64,000 bases of DNA from an uncultured Eubacteriales bacterium (GCA_934630515.1 CAKTVV010000005.1:1-64000), one strand, 5' to 3'; shown: positions 16,431-24,999, counted from the first letter of the stretch. Notes: generated by a model not told the origin, from the letters alone. A program made the numbers and translations.

Positions 16431-17594
16431 TTGTACTTTGTAGGAATCGACATTTCAAAATTCAAGCACGACTGCGCCATCATCGATGAACTTGGCGATG
16501 TCACCACGCCCTCGTGGTCGTTCCAAAATGACTGCGAGGGATTTTCTTTGCTTAGGGAGTTGCTTGATGCCCTCGATGGCGAAAAGAAGATAGGACTTGA
16601 AGCTACCGGTCATTATGGGCAAAACCTGAAGCTGTTCCTCGAAAACAACGGCTTCTCGTTCATGGAGTTCAATCCGCTTCTGATCAACCGATTTGTTCGC
16701 AGCAAATCGCTCAGAAAAACAAAGACGGATTCCATCGATGCTCTCATGATCGCCCAATATCTGATGACGGTAGAGTACAAGCCCTATCCACCGTCATTTT
16801 ACACGTTCGAAAAGCTAAAGTCACTAACAAGATTTCGGGACAGCCTGATTCGGTATCGGAGCAAGCAACTGGTAGAATTAACTAACATCCTTGACAAAGT
16901 TTTCCCTGAGTTCAAACCATTTTTCAAAGGAAGATTTTCGGTAACAGCTCTGTATATCCTTTCGCATTACGCTTCGCCGGAGAAAATCTCCAATATGAAT
17001 TCCAAGTCTTACGAACCATTGCGGCGTCTTTCTCGGGGCAAGTTCTCCATGGTGGATTTTGTTGAGCTCAAGACACTGGCAAAAAATACAGTCGGTTCAA
17101 CCAGCGACTATTTGCTTCAGGAAATGGAGATCACGATTGACATCTACAACCAACTCCAAAGCAAGGTGGAGGAAATTGAACTGCAAATCAATGACTGTGT
17201 CCTTGGGCTTGCTCCACCCATTCTGACTATTCCCGGAATCGGGGTAGCCTCTGCAGCAGTGATCCTTTCCGAATTTGGTGATCTTTCCAAGTTCAAAAAT
17301 CCGTCCAAGCTGCTCTCCTTCGCAGGAATGGAGCCTGGATATTTCCAATCCGGCACATCAGAATGCGCGGGCAATATGGTAAAGCACGGATCTTCTCATT
17401 TGCGCTACGCCATTATGAACTGTGCGCAGACAGTGATCAACAACGAACCAACCTTTGCAACCTACTACGCCAAGAAACGTGCTGAGGGTAAGGAACACCG
17501 CGTTGCGCTTACCCATGTTGCCAAAAAGCTTTTACGGGTTATTTATACTCTCCAGACGAAAGAACTGTCTTATAATCCAGACTTCGTTCGCTGA
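16431..17594 (+). CDS. IS110-family transposase (DEDD recombinase)
   Basis: 387 residues starting at TTG 16431, seven bases after GGAGG, which gives the usual family start MYFVGIDISKFKHDC. The RuvC-like DEDD residues are seen in VGIDISK, KKIGLEATGHYG and KTKTDSIDALMIAQ. The C-terminal Transposase_20 domain has the helix-hairpin-helix LTIPGIGVASAAVI and the serine-bearing tail GTSECAGNMVKHGSSHLRYA. Complete, so probably active. It would bind the RNA encoded just upstream and recombine donor and target DNA. Its strand is opposite to the ICE operon. Confidence 0.92.
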   Translation: MYFVGIDISKFKHDCAIIDELGDVTTPSWSFQNDCEGFSLLRELLDALDGEKKIGLEATGHYGQNLKLFLENNGFSFMEFNPLLINRFVRSKSLRKTKTDSIDALMIAQYLMTVEYKPYPPSFYTFEKLKSLTRFRDSLIRYRSKQLVELTNILDKVFPEFKPFFKGRFSVTALYILSHYASPEKISNMNSKSYEPLRRLSRGKFSMVDFVELKTLAKNTVGSTSDYLLQEMEITIDIYNQLQSKVEEIELQINDCVLGLAPPILTIPGIGVASAAVILSEFGDLSKFKNPSKLLSFAGMEPGYFQSGTSECAGNMVKHGSSHLRYAIMNCAQTVINNEPTFATYYAKKRAEGKEHRVALTHVAKKLLRVIYTLQTKELSYNPDFVR

Positions 17595-17615
17595 ACTATA
17601 ACCAACTTCTTTTTG

Positions 17616-17635
17616 AAGTCCTCGTAAGAGGGCTT
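17616..17635 (+). terminator. Transposase terminator-like hairpin
   Basis: AAGTCCTC and GAGGGCTT pair around GTAA 22 bases after the transposase stop. A CCCTTTTTG tract follows 15 bases further on. Moderate strength. Confidence 0.4.
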
Positions 17636-17749
17636 GGTTCTGTGCGCCCTTTTTGCCTGAATCAAAATATTTCAACTTCCTCTTGACTTCTTATAGTTGG
17701 TCACCTCCCGTCAGAGCCGCCGCTTTTCGCAGCGGCCCCGCGTGACGGA

Positions 17750-18085
17750 TCAGAGGATAGACCAGATATACAGCGGTGCGGTCAGGGTGAAAATGAGGCA
17801 GGCGAACAGAATGCAGGGCGCTGCAAATTCAAACTGCCCGTGTTTTCGGTACTCAAAGTAACTGGTACCGACCTTGACGAAGAACAGGATCGCCAGGATC
17901 ATATCCACCACCGGGAACACCACATTGTTGACTACCGTTTGGATCTGGGCTTTCGCCGTGTTCCAAGTCTGCTCGATGGCTCCAGCCACATCGCCTGCGG
18001 CAAATGCAGTCATGGAGCACATCGAGATCATCACGGCCAGAAGCCCCACAAGGAGCAGTGCCCGCATTGCTTTCTTTCTCATCAT
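17750..18085 (-). CDS. VirB2-like pilin/small membrane protein (DUF3852 type)
   Basis: 111 residues with a cleavable signal (ALLLVGLLAVMISMCSMTAFA) followed by two hydrophobic helices around a basic loop (YFEYRKHGQFEF). This is the VirB2/TrbC layout and fits its place just before VirB6. A GGGAGGTAACGC ribosome site precedes the ATG pair at 18085/18082. Before the IS110 insertion it would have been next to the VirB6 gene. Confidence 0.8.
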   Translation of the reverse strand: MMRKKAMRALLLVGLLAVMISMCSMTAFAAGDVAGAIEQTWNTAKAQIQTVVNNVVFPVVDMILAILFFVKVGTSYFEYRKHGQFEFAAPCILFACLIFTLTAPLYIWSIL

Positions 18086-18417
18086 GCGTTACCTCCCAAT
18101 ACTTTTTGAATTTCATTTTGCTGAATCCTCCGGATACGAATGTTCAGATATTTGCAAAACTGCAGCTCGGCGACCATGCCCTCGGTCACAGTATCGCCGA
18201 ACAGCCAAAGCTCGTCGCAGAACCATAAGAGAGACATCCCGGCACTGCGTCCGATCTCACGCTCTGCTGGAACACTGTCATCAAGGCATTCCGCATAGAA
18301 ATGCGGCACGACCGGAGCCGTGCCGCACAGCAGAGCATACCTGCAGTATTGTCGGATCTTTTCAAGGTTGGCGGTTACATCACCGCCGAGGGGCGCACAC
18401 AGATACACCTTTTTCAT
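18082..18417 (-). CDS. DUF4406/DUF7768-like nucleoside deoxyribosyltransferase fold protein
   Basis: 111 residues opening with KVYLCAPLGGDVTANLEKIR and continuing PHFYAECLDD and ELWLFGDTVTEGMVAELQF. The pattern matches the nucleoside 2-deoxyribosyltransferase-like fold found on phages and ICEs. The catalytic glutamate is likely in VTEGM. The substrate is unknown; nucleotide salvage or modification is possible. The stop overlaps the start of the VirB2-like gene by four bases. Confidence 0.75.
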   Translation of the reverse strand: MKKVYLCAPLGGDVTANLEKIRQYCRYALLCGTAPVVPHFYAECLDDSVPAEREIGRSAGMSLLWFCDELWLFGDTVTEGMVAELQFCKYLNIRIRRIQQNEIQKVLGGNA

Positions 18418-21400
18418 TCGTCGCTGTCATCGTCCTTTTTACGCTTGGCAAACAGAATGCCGCAGGCGATGGCACCGCCAAGGGCAATGCTGCCCAGCCC
18501 GATCCAAAAACCGAGGTTACTTTCATCACCAGTCTGCGGTACATCCGGCGTGGGGATCTTCTCGTTGGTCATCTCTGCCTTGACGATCTGTCCGTCCTCG
18601 GTGATCTCAAATTCGTGGGGTGTCGTATCAATGCGGTAACCCTCCGGGGCGTCGAATTCCTCATAGGTGTATTTCCCGTAACGCAGCGTGAATTTGGCAA
18701 TGCCGTTTTCGTCGGTATAACCCTCGGCGACAACATTATCGTCTGCGTCCTTGATACGGAAGCCTGCGCCCGGCAGGAGCTTCCCGTCTGAAATGTCTTT
18801 CTTGGTAAGCTCCAATTCACCAGTGATCGGTTTGTTTTCCAAGTTTCCAAGCTCGATCACAGCGCCATTTTCGCTGACCTGCACGGTAAAGATCTCGTCC
18901 GACAGCACATAGCCCTCCGAAGTTGCGATCTCGCGCACCAGCCAAACACCGTAAGGGATGTTCTCAAAGGAAAAGCTGCCGTCCTCGGCGGACTCGGCAG
19001 TCAGGAGCGCATTTTCCTCCGTAAAGTCTGTGCAGTCGGCACGGAACAGTCCAAACACCGCACCGGGGAGCGGCTCGCCCTGTTCATCCACCTTGATGCC
19101 GGTGATGCTGCCGCGAATGATGCGGTTCAGAATGGCCTCGCCGTTGTTTACCTCGATCCTGACCACGGCAGTGGTATCGTCCTCGTAGGTGAAGGTGATG
19201 GGATAGGTTTCCTCGCTGATGAGATACTGCGCATCAACGGCATACTCTTTCACATAGTAGCTGCCGATCGGAAGGTCTGAGGCAAACACCAGCGTGCCGT
19301 CCGCCTGCACACCGGCGATCTCGATCAGGCCGTCTGCCGGGATCACGGAGCCGTCCGCTGCGGTCAGATCCTCCGCCGCATAAAGGGCGAAATACACATG
19401 AAGGATCTCATCGCCGCTGCCGATCTGGAACAGCTCGTCCTTCTCCAGATCCTTGTACAGCTTGACCTCCACTTTCTGGCGCTCGTTAAACACAGCGACG
19501 GAGGTGCTGGTGATACTGATCTCCTGACCGGCATAGACCAGCTCGGCGGTGAGGACGCTATCGTCCCTGACCATGCCGTAAGGTGCTTTGGTTTCCTGAA
19601 TCTCATATTTACCCAGATACAGCTCTCGGCTTTCTGCCGTGCCATCTGCGGTCGTAGTCAGTGTATCGACCACATCGCCTTTGGCATAGCGCAGCGTGCC
19701 GTCCGGCGTGAACACATCTTCGGCTGCGCAGATCTCGAATTCCGCACCGGCAAGGCCGCTTTCCCCATAGACCGGGGTATATCTGCCGTCCTTTTCCGTG
19801 ACAGAGGCAAACACCTCGCCGGTCTTGACGATCTGGATCTTTCCTTTTTGCGGGGCATTCGGCTTTTCTGCGATCACAAGGGTGATGCCGTCAGCGCTTT
19901 CGGCGTTTTCCGCCGTGACATCGAAATACACCGGCTCAGGGTTCAGCACATACCCGTGGGGTGCCTGCACCTCGACGATGGAATACCCCGTGCCATACGG
20001 CAGCATCTCCGGCGTGATGAGCCAGCCGCCATCGTTGGTCACAAAACGGGAGTGCGTTTCCGGCTGCGGGTAGGTGGTTGTCATCTCCACCAGCTTGCCG
20101 TCCGGATCGTAGATCTCAAAGGCCGCACCGGCGTATGGGATGTTTTTTCCGGTTTCGGCATCGACCTTGACGATCTTCAGATAGGCTTTGAATTCAGCAT
20201 TGTTGATGAGATACTGATAGGTCTTTTCGTGCTCGGAGATCTGGACGGTAAAGGCAGACATCAGCTCACGGCCATCCCAGCCCTTGGTCTGCTCCACCAC
20301 ATACTCGCCGTAGGGCAGCGCCTTGCTCTGGGCAAAACCGTCCTCGCCGCAGACAAGCACATCTCGCTCGTCCGGATCGGCGGCATCATAGCTGCCGGAG
20401 ACTTTGAGATAAATTTGGAACTGGGCACCGGCCTCCGGCGTTTCGATCTTGGTGCTGCCGTCATCCGTATGCTTGATGATGGCGATGCTGCCTTTGATGA
20501 CATCCTCACCCACATCGACGGCAACGGCGTTGTGCTCCAAGGTAAAGTTTCCGGCCTCTGCGCCGACGGGATAGACCGTTTCGTCCAAAAGGTAGCCGGT
20601 AGAGGGCGTGATCTCACGGATCGTCCAGCCGTTGCCGCACACATACTCCTTTGTCGTAAAGCTGCCGGAGGCATCGGTTTCATAGGTGTCGACCAGATCA
20701 TCGCCGTGATAGATGCCATACACGGCACCGGACAGCACAGCATCGCCCTGCGGCGAGCCTTTTTCGCTGTCCCGTTTGGTCAGGGTCACACTGAATTTTT
20801 TAAGAATGTTGCCGAATTCCACGATGGCAGTCTGGCCGCTGACTACGCACACGGTCTTGCTCTCCTGCGGCACATAGCGGTCATCCGCAAGCTCCGTGAC
20901 GGTATATTCACCGGGGGTAAGGTTGTCGATCTGGATCTCACCGTTTTCTCCGGTCGTAACGGTTTCGTTCACCCCGTTGCCAGTGATCGTGAAGCGGATG
21001 CCGGACACAATACCGTCCTCGGAGGTTTTGATGATCTTGGCACTGCCGTAGGATACCTTGACATGAAGGTAGCCCGTGACGGGGTCGTTCACCGACTCCG
21101 CATAGGTGACCAGATCCTGCAGCGTAGCGTTACCGGGGAGGTAGTGGCCGTCGCTCCAAGTGATGATCCCACGGCGCTGGGAATCTTTCTTTTCTGCCGT
21201 AATGGTGACGGTGTCCTCCAGTGCGGTTTTTGCCGTGATGGTCAGTGTATTGCCGCTGACGGAGAAGCTGAGACCGCTGCCGCTGAAGCTGTAATTGCCA
21301 AGGACGCCGTTGGTATCGGTCAGTGTCGCCGTGTATTCCGAGCCGTTCCATTCCAGCTCGATGTCCTGCGCTCTGCTGCTGGATTTGCTCATAAAGCTGG

Positions 21401-22073
21401 GGATCTTGCTGTGGCTCTGCACATTGGCCTCGATCATGCTGTAGTAGCTGAAGATCTGACTGCGCAGCGGATGGCTTGCGCCGATCTGCTCGGTCACAGC
21501 ATTGTAGCCGCCGGTGCTGACATGGGAAAAGTCCGAATCTCTTTCACCAACGACTGTTTCCCAAATGAGAAGCTGCGTTGCAACGGCGTAGGCCAGCTTG
21601 TCGGCTCCCTCATTCTGACTTCTCCATGAGGTAGAAATGCTGCCGGTATAGCCGTACTGCATGATTCTGCCGATAAACTGCTTGATCTCATACGGCTCGA
21701 TGGTGTGGTTGTAGTCAGAGGGATAGTTCTCCCAAAAGTCCTCGCCCCATTTGGAAAGGGAATCTCCGGTTTCCAACGGAACACCGGGTTCGATGCAGTA
21801 GCAGATGTTGCCCTCATACGAGCCCATGGCCCGGACAATGGTGAAGAGTGACCGACCGGAGGACCACCCGTTCATATACCGGAGATTGTCATGTCCCCAA
21901 GTTCCGCTGTAGTCAAGGTTGGCATCTCCCTCACGGGGATACGCCACGAGATAGACATCCGACTGTTCTCCGGCTGCGAAAGCCGTTGTGGTGCCGAAGC
22001 CGAGAACGGCGGTAAAGCACAGGAGCACCGCCAAAAACAGCGACAGGCCCCTTTTGCAGGTCGTAGCAAACAT
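18414..22073 (-). CDS. Giant wall-anchored adhesin: thioester domain, Cna-B repeats, VPQTG anchor
   Basis: 1,219 residues. A signal peptide (1-34) precedes an N-terminal thioester (TQXA) domain with Cys in NICYCIEPG near 91-93 and Gln167 in VATQLLIWE. Such domains form a Cys-Gln bond that can attach covalently to host or cell-surface amines. About eight Cna-B/SpaA-type beta-sandwich repeats follow from about 345 to 1170, each with forms of GAxFxIYD, LPYGEYVVxE and xAPxGY, and likely isopeptide links. The end is a sortase signal: VPQTG, a hydrophobic stretch and KRKKDDDSDE. Probably a mating or attachment factor anchored by the ICE sortase B. Confidence 0.92.
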   Translation of the reverse strand: MFATTCKRGLSLFLAVLLCFTAVLGFGTTTAFAAGEQSDVYLVAYPREGDANLDYSGTWGHDNLRYMNGWSSGRSLFTIVRAMGSYEGNICYCIEPGVPLETGDSLSKWGEDFWENYPSDYNHTIEPYEIKQFIGRIMQYGYTGSISTSWRSQNEGADKLAYAVATQLLIWETVVGERDSDFSHVSTGGYNAVTEQIGASHPLRSQIFSYYSMIEANVQSHSKIPSFMSKSSSRAQDIELEWNGSEYTATLTDTNGVLGNYSFSGSGLSFSVSGNTLTITAKTALEDTVTITAEKKDSQRRGIITWSDGHYLPGNATLQDLVTYAESVNDPVTGYLHVKVSYGSAKIIKTSEDGIVSGIRFTITGNGVNETVTTGENGEIQIDNLTPGEYTVTELADDRYVPQESKTVCVVSGQTAIVEFGNILKKFSVTLTKRDSEKGSPQGDAVLSGAVYGIYHGDDLVDTYETDASGSFTTKEYVCGNGWTIREITPSTGYLLDETVYPVGAEAGNFTLEHNAVAVDVGEDVIKGSIAIIKHTDDGSTKIETPEAGAQFQIYLKVSGSYDAADPDERDVLVCGEDGFAQSKALPYGEYVVEQTKGWDGRELMSAFTVQISEHEKTYQYLINNAEFKAYLKIVKVDAETGKNIPYAGAAFEIYDPDGKLVEMTTTYPQPETHSRFVTNDGGWLITPEMLPYGTGYSIVEVQAPHGYVLNPEPVYFDVTAENAESADGITLVIAEKPNAPQKGKIQIVKTGEVFASVTEKDGRYTPVYGESGLAGAEFEICAAEDVFTPDGTLRYAKGDVVDTLTTTADGTAESRELYLGKYEIQETKAPYGMVRDDSVLTAELVYAGQEISITSTSVAVFNERQKVEVKLYKDLEKDELFQIGSGDEILHVYFALYAAEDLTAADGSVIPADGLIEIAGVQADGTLVFASDLPIGSYYVKEYAVDAQYLISEETYPITFTYEDDTTAVVRIEVNNGEAILNRIIRGSITGIKVDEQGEPLPGAVFGLFRADCTDFTEENALLTAESAEDGSFSFENIPYGVWLVREIATSEGYVLSDEIFTVQVSENGAVIELGNLENKPITGELELTKKDISDGKLLPGAGFRIKDADDNVVAEGYTDENGIAKFTLRYGKYTYEEFDAPEGYRIDTTPHEFEITEDGQIVKAEMTNEKIPTPDVPQTGDESNLGFWIGLGSIALGGAIACGILFAKRKKDDDSDE

Positions 22074-22148
22074 AGTAAAAACTCCTTTCAGATAGGAAAA
22101 AGCGCACCGAATGTCGATGCGCTTTCTGCCTTGTATTTTGTTTTATGG

Positions 22149-22814
22149 TCATGCATAGCCGATATAGATATCCCACGAGCTTTCTGTCCGAGGCTCAGCC
22201 CATATCCACACAGCCGTGATGTCTGCATCCCGGCTGTATTTGTTCAGCAGCCCGCACAGATCCCGTTCCAGATATCGACTGGCACTGCTGGCGATGGTGG
22301 GATTATCCCAACAGCTTACGGCCTCACTGTCCAGCTCCAAGCCGACGCTTTTGGCATAGGCCTTGGCGAAATCCACCCAATATCCCACATCGAATGCAGG
22401 CTCCGGTGCCGGTCCTGTTGGCACAGGGGCTGGCGGCTCAGAAGTATCCTCAACCGGCGGCTCCGGTTCCGGTTCGACCGGTGATGGCTCTGCCGGTCGC
22501 TCTGCTGGAGCAGGCGACTGTGATGCCTCCGGATGCTCAGATGTGCTTGGTACGCTTTCCGACACCAGTGGTTCGGAAACTTGCGTCGATGGTTCCGTTT
22601 CTTCTGCCGGTAGCATTTCCGGTGCTGATACTGTTTCAACTTGGGCATCGGCGTCCGATGTGCTGGATGGTGTCGGCTCCGATGGCACAGCAGCGGACGA
22701 TGCAGTAGCAGGCGCTTCTGTAGGTGCAGGCGATGTCGTTTTTGCACCGCATCCGGCAGTGCTTATCAGAAGCAAGCCTGCAAGGAGGAGCACGAATATT
22801 CTGCGTTGTTTCAT
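22149..22814 (-). CDS. Lipoprotein with a long Pro/Ser/Glu spacer
   Basis: About 221 residues from ATG 22814 (AGAGGTGATC upstream). The lipobox LISTAGC sets the lipidated Cys at about residue 22. A 110-residue low-complexity spacer (Pro, Ser, Glu, Thr) leads to a compact C-terminal domain (FDVGYWVDFAKAYAKSVGLE, then WIWAEPRTESSWDIYIGYA). Likely a surface lipoprotein of the mating apparatus. No named family. It sits just upstream of the adhesin. Confidence 0.75.
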   Translation of the reverse strand: MKQRRIFVLLLAGLLLISTAGCGAKTTSPAPTEAPATASSAAVPSEPTPSSTSDADAQVETVSAPEMLPAEETEPSTQVSEPLVSESVPSTSEHPEASQSPAPAERPAEPSPVEPEPEPPVEDTSEPPAPVPTGPAPEPAFDVGYWVDFAKAYAKSVGLELDSEAVSCWDNPTIASSASRYLERDLCGLLNKYSRDADITAVWIWAEPRTESSWDIYIGYA

Positions 22815-22824
22815 GTTGATCACC

Positions 22825-22873
22825 TCTGCCTACAAGGATACCGATGCAAGGCTGAAAGTCCAGCGAGAATCGG
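22825..22873 (-). promoter_or_regulatory. Conserved leader hairpin, copy 2
   Basis: The minus strand carries ATTCTCGCTGGACTTTCAGC, with a short GCTG/CAGC stem around GACTTT, then a spacer ending CCTTGTAG before the AGAGGTG ribosome site. The first 17 bases match copy 1 near 4,757-4,773. Both stand at the same distance before a gene start. Confidence 0.45.
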
Positions 22874-22889
22874 AACTTTTTTACGGAGA

Positions 22890-23228
22890 CTACATCGAGT
22901 GCACCATGCCGGGGCTTTCGTCGATAGATTCCTCCACGTCCGGTGCTTCATCCTGCTCCATGTGCAGACGCTGCTCGTATGCGGCAAGGACAGCGTCGTT
23001 GATAGCATTGCGGGAAGTTTCATTCATGGCGAACACGGTATCCGAATACTTCATATCGCCGTTCCTATCCTTATAGCTGCGATATGGCATTCGGGCGAAC
23101 AGTCCGTTTTTGCTGTCCATGACTGCAATGTCCCGCACGACATATTCGCCGCCGAGGATCACACTGGCGTATGCTTTAATGCGGTTGTTTTCGCCGACCA
23201 TGCGGTCGATCTGTGCTTTGATCTTCAT
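22890..23228 (-). CDS. SpoVG family protein
   Basis: 112 residues from ATG 23228. The SpoVG fold fills about 1-90: KIKAQIDRMVGENNRIKAYA, then YVVRDIAVMDSKNGLFARMP and a helix FAMNETSRNAINDAVLAAYE. SpoVG proteins bind DNA or RNA and tune expression in Bacillota. ICE copies are probably regulators. The tail is acidic (EQDEAPDVEESIDESPG). It is placed between regulators and the adhesin. Confidence 0.88.
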   Translation of the reverse strand: MKIKAQIDRMVGENNRIKAYASVILGGEYVVRDIAVMDSKNGLFARMPYRSYKDRNGDMKYSDTVFAMNETSRNAINDAVLAAYEQRLHMEQDEAPDVEESIDESPGMVHSM

Positions 23229-23250
23229 TGTTGTACCTCCATTTTCTGTT

Positions 23251-23613
23251 TTACCATGCGAAAAAGGTAAAGCCCATATGCTCCTGCACTTCCTCCGGGA
23301 AAATGTCCTCGACCTCCGCAAAGCGCTGTTTGTATCGCTCCACTTCCGCATCTGTCAGCGAGCGGAAGTTTTCGCCGTCTGTACCAACGACAAAGAACGG
23401 CCCGGCGATCACATCTCCGTTCAGGCGGCGGTTTCCGTCCATCCCCATGAGCTTAGACTCCTCATTGCAGACGAGGAGCGTGCCGTCGCCGTTGCCGATG
23501 ACCTCGATCATGCCGCCGACCGTTTCCTGCAGATCCTCAAGCTGGTCGGTGATGTTCAGCTTATAGGGAGCTTCATGGGGTTCCACCATGACAACACGAA
23601 GGATCTTAGACAT
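23251..23613 (-). CDS. DUF3846-domain protein
   Basis: About 120 residues from ATG 23613 (GGTGAACCCA upstream). ILRVVMVEPHEAPYKLNITD and LQETVGGMIEVIGNGDGTLL are the DUF3846 signature, followed by NGDVIAGPFFVVGTDGENF. Common on ICEs and phages, role unknown. It overlaps the end of the AbrB-like gene. Confidence 0.85.
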   Translation of the reverse strand: MSKILRVVMVEPHEAPYKLNITDQLEDLQETVGGMIEVIGNGDGTLLVCNEESKLMGMDGNRRLNGDVIAGPFFVVGTDGENFRSLTDAEVERYKQRFAEVEDIFPEEVQEHMGFTFFAW

Positions 23614-23917
23614 TGGGTTCACCGCCTTGCTGCTCCGCCCAGCGCACCGACAAGTGGATGAGCGCCGCCCGCTGTTCCTTGGCAGAAAGGCTGTCCAGAA
23701 AATCCAGAAGCGTGATGCCCTCCGGCTCCGGTTTGTCCGGAGTGCCGGGGGCTTTTCTGCAATCGTTGCAGAGCTTTTCTCTCCGGACGATCACCGTGCG
23801 GTCATCCTGCTCGGCAAAGGACAGAATGTCATTGTAGGAAAAGCCTACCCGCTTGCGGATCTCATAGGGGATGGTGATACGCCCACGCTTTCCGAGGATG
23901 CGGTACAGCTTAGTCAT
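23606..23917 (-). CDS. AbrB/SpoVT-like DNA-binding protein
   Basis: About 103 residues from ATG 23917 (GGAGGTGACGGGG upstream). The swapped-hairpin AbrB domain is at about 3-45 (LYRILGKRGRITIPYEIRKR, then NDILSFAEQDDRTVIVRREK). A CNDC pair follows and then a helical tail. Likely a transition-state-type repressor of ICE genes. It overlaps the end of the cysteine-rich gene upstream. Confidence 0.85.
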   Translation of the reverse strand: MTKLYRILGKRGRITIPYEIRKRVGFSYNDILSFAEQDDRTVIVRREKLCNDCRKAPGTPDKPEPEGITLLDFLDSLSAKEQRAALIHLSVRWAEQQGGEPNV

Positions 23918-24146
23918 CCCCGTCACCTCCGGCCATCTGCTCTTTCAGGCATTCGCCGCAGCAGGGACAGCAGTACGGGCAATCCTCGCAATCCTCGTTG
24001 TAGCTTTTACAGAAGGCATCGTCCTCTGCTTTCTGGATCACGATGCGTTTTCCGTCCACAAAGGCTTCCGCCATAACGCCGGGGATGATGCCGACAGCCT
24101 CCAGCGCATCAGTAGGGACGGGGATCAGTTCAAAATCATATTTCAT
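23910..24146 (-). CDS. Small cysteine-rich AbrB-like protein
   Basis: About 78 residues from ATG 24146. The first half (PTDALEAVGIIPGVMAEAFV then DGKRIVIQKA) resembles an AbrB-type beta hairpin. The second half packs eight cysteines (KSYNEDCEDCPYCCPCCGEC), a likely metal-binding cluster. It overlaps the end of the methylase gene by 11 bases. No known function. Confidence 0.65.
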   Translation of the reverse strand: MKYDFELIPVPTDALEAVGIIPGVMAEAFVDGKRIVIQKAEDDAFCKSYNEDCEDCPYCCPCCGECLKEQMAGGDGDD

Positions 24147-24999
24147 GGTAGAGTATCCTTTCATTCAGAATTTCCTGGGAATCCAGCCGGTCAAACAGCG
24201 TGAGCTGCACGCAGGATCGGGCCAGCTCCGTGGTGTCGTAGTTGGAGATCAGCAGCTCCGGGTACTGTTTTCCGTTTTCGTATCGCTGCGCAATGTTGGA
24301 TAGTCGGGAGATGCCCTCGACCACAATGCCGGGGCGGTCATACAGTGCCCGGATCTCCGGGCAATCGTTGTAAGAGAGCAAAAATTTCCCCTTGATTCCA
24401 AGCAGCGCATCGGCAAGTCCAGCATGGTCAAAGCCGTCTGAGGAAACCGCCTCGTAATACTGATCTGCGTTGTAATACGGCGGGTCGCAGTAGAAAAAGC
24501 TCTCCGGACGATCATACTGCCGGATGAGCTTCACACAGTCCTTGTTTTCGATGACGACCTTTTGCAGCCTGCCTGCTGCCGATTCGATCAGCGGAAAGTT
24601 GTTCCACATGGCATGGGGCTGGCTGCCGAAGGTCGAGGTCCCAGCTGCGTAGCTGTACCGGATCAGCGCATAGTAATAGGCGGCCCGCCGTACATCCGGG
24701 AGTACGGCTTGAGAATGCAGCATTCCCTTCATATACTCGAAGTCCAAACGGGAATTGAGCATATACCGCAGCTCGTTCCGCAGGGCCTCCGGCTGCTCCC
24801 GGACACAGCGGTACAGGTTCACAAGATTACCGTTGAAGTCGTTAAACACTTCAAAATCATTGCCGGGCGGCTTATGGAACAGCACCCATCCGGCCCCGCC
24901 GAACACTTCGATATACCGTTTGTAGTTTCGTGGGAAGCGGGCGAGGATCTCGTCCCGAAGGGCTTTCTTCCCGCCGACCCACGCCATAAAGCTGTTGAT
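24136..24999 (-). CDS. DNA adenine methylase, D12/Dam class
   Basis: About 288 residues. The SAM motif is EVFGGAGWVLFHK near residues 31-43 and the catalytic motif FFYCDPPYY near 165; WVGGKKALRD and FEVFNDFNGNLVNLY are typical for D12-class N6-adenine methylases. It may protect ICE DNA or mark it during transfer. The best-placed ribosome site (GGAGG) is seven bases before ATC 24999, where relatives start. The first ATG is four codons later (24987), so the gene uses either a non-standard ATC start or a poorly placed ATG. Confidence 0.88.
   Translation of the reverse strand: MNSFMAWVGGKKALRDEILARFPRNYKRYIEVFGGAGWVLFHKPPGNDFEVFNDFNGNLVNLYRCVREQPEALRNELRYMLNSRLDFEYMKGMLHSQAVLPDVRRAAYYYALIRYSYAAGTSTFGSQPHAMWNNFPLIESAAGRLQKVVIENKDCVKLIRQYDRPESFFYCDPPYYNADQYYEAVSSDGFDHAGLADALLGIKGKFLLSYNDCPEIRALYDRPGIVVEGISRLSNIAQRYENGKQYPELLISNYDTTELARSCVQLTLFDRLDSQEILNERILYHEI

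Larger units (their letters stand above)
16153..17704 (+). mobile_element. IS110-family insertion sequence
   Basis: About 1,552 bp with one DEDD transposase gene, a roughly 280-bp structured 5' noncoding end and a short 3' end. Both borders carry CAC (16150-16152 and 17702-17704). Removing the element joins CACTTCAC to CTCCCGTC and restores a normal ribosome site eight bases from the VirB6 start. There are no terminal inverted repeats, as expected for IS110. The exact base of the border within CAC is ambiguous. Confidence 0.8.

Noticed and set aside
19398..21629. A 743-residue plus-strand open frame opposite the adhesin gene.
   Set aside because: The minus-strand adhesin has a signal peptide, domain repeats and anchor; the antisense frame has none.
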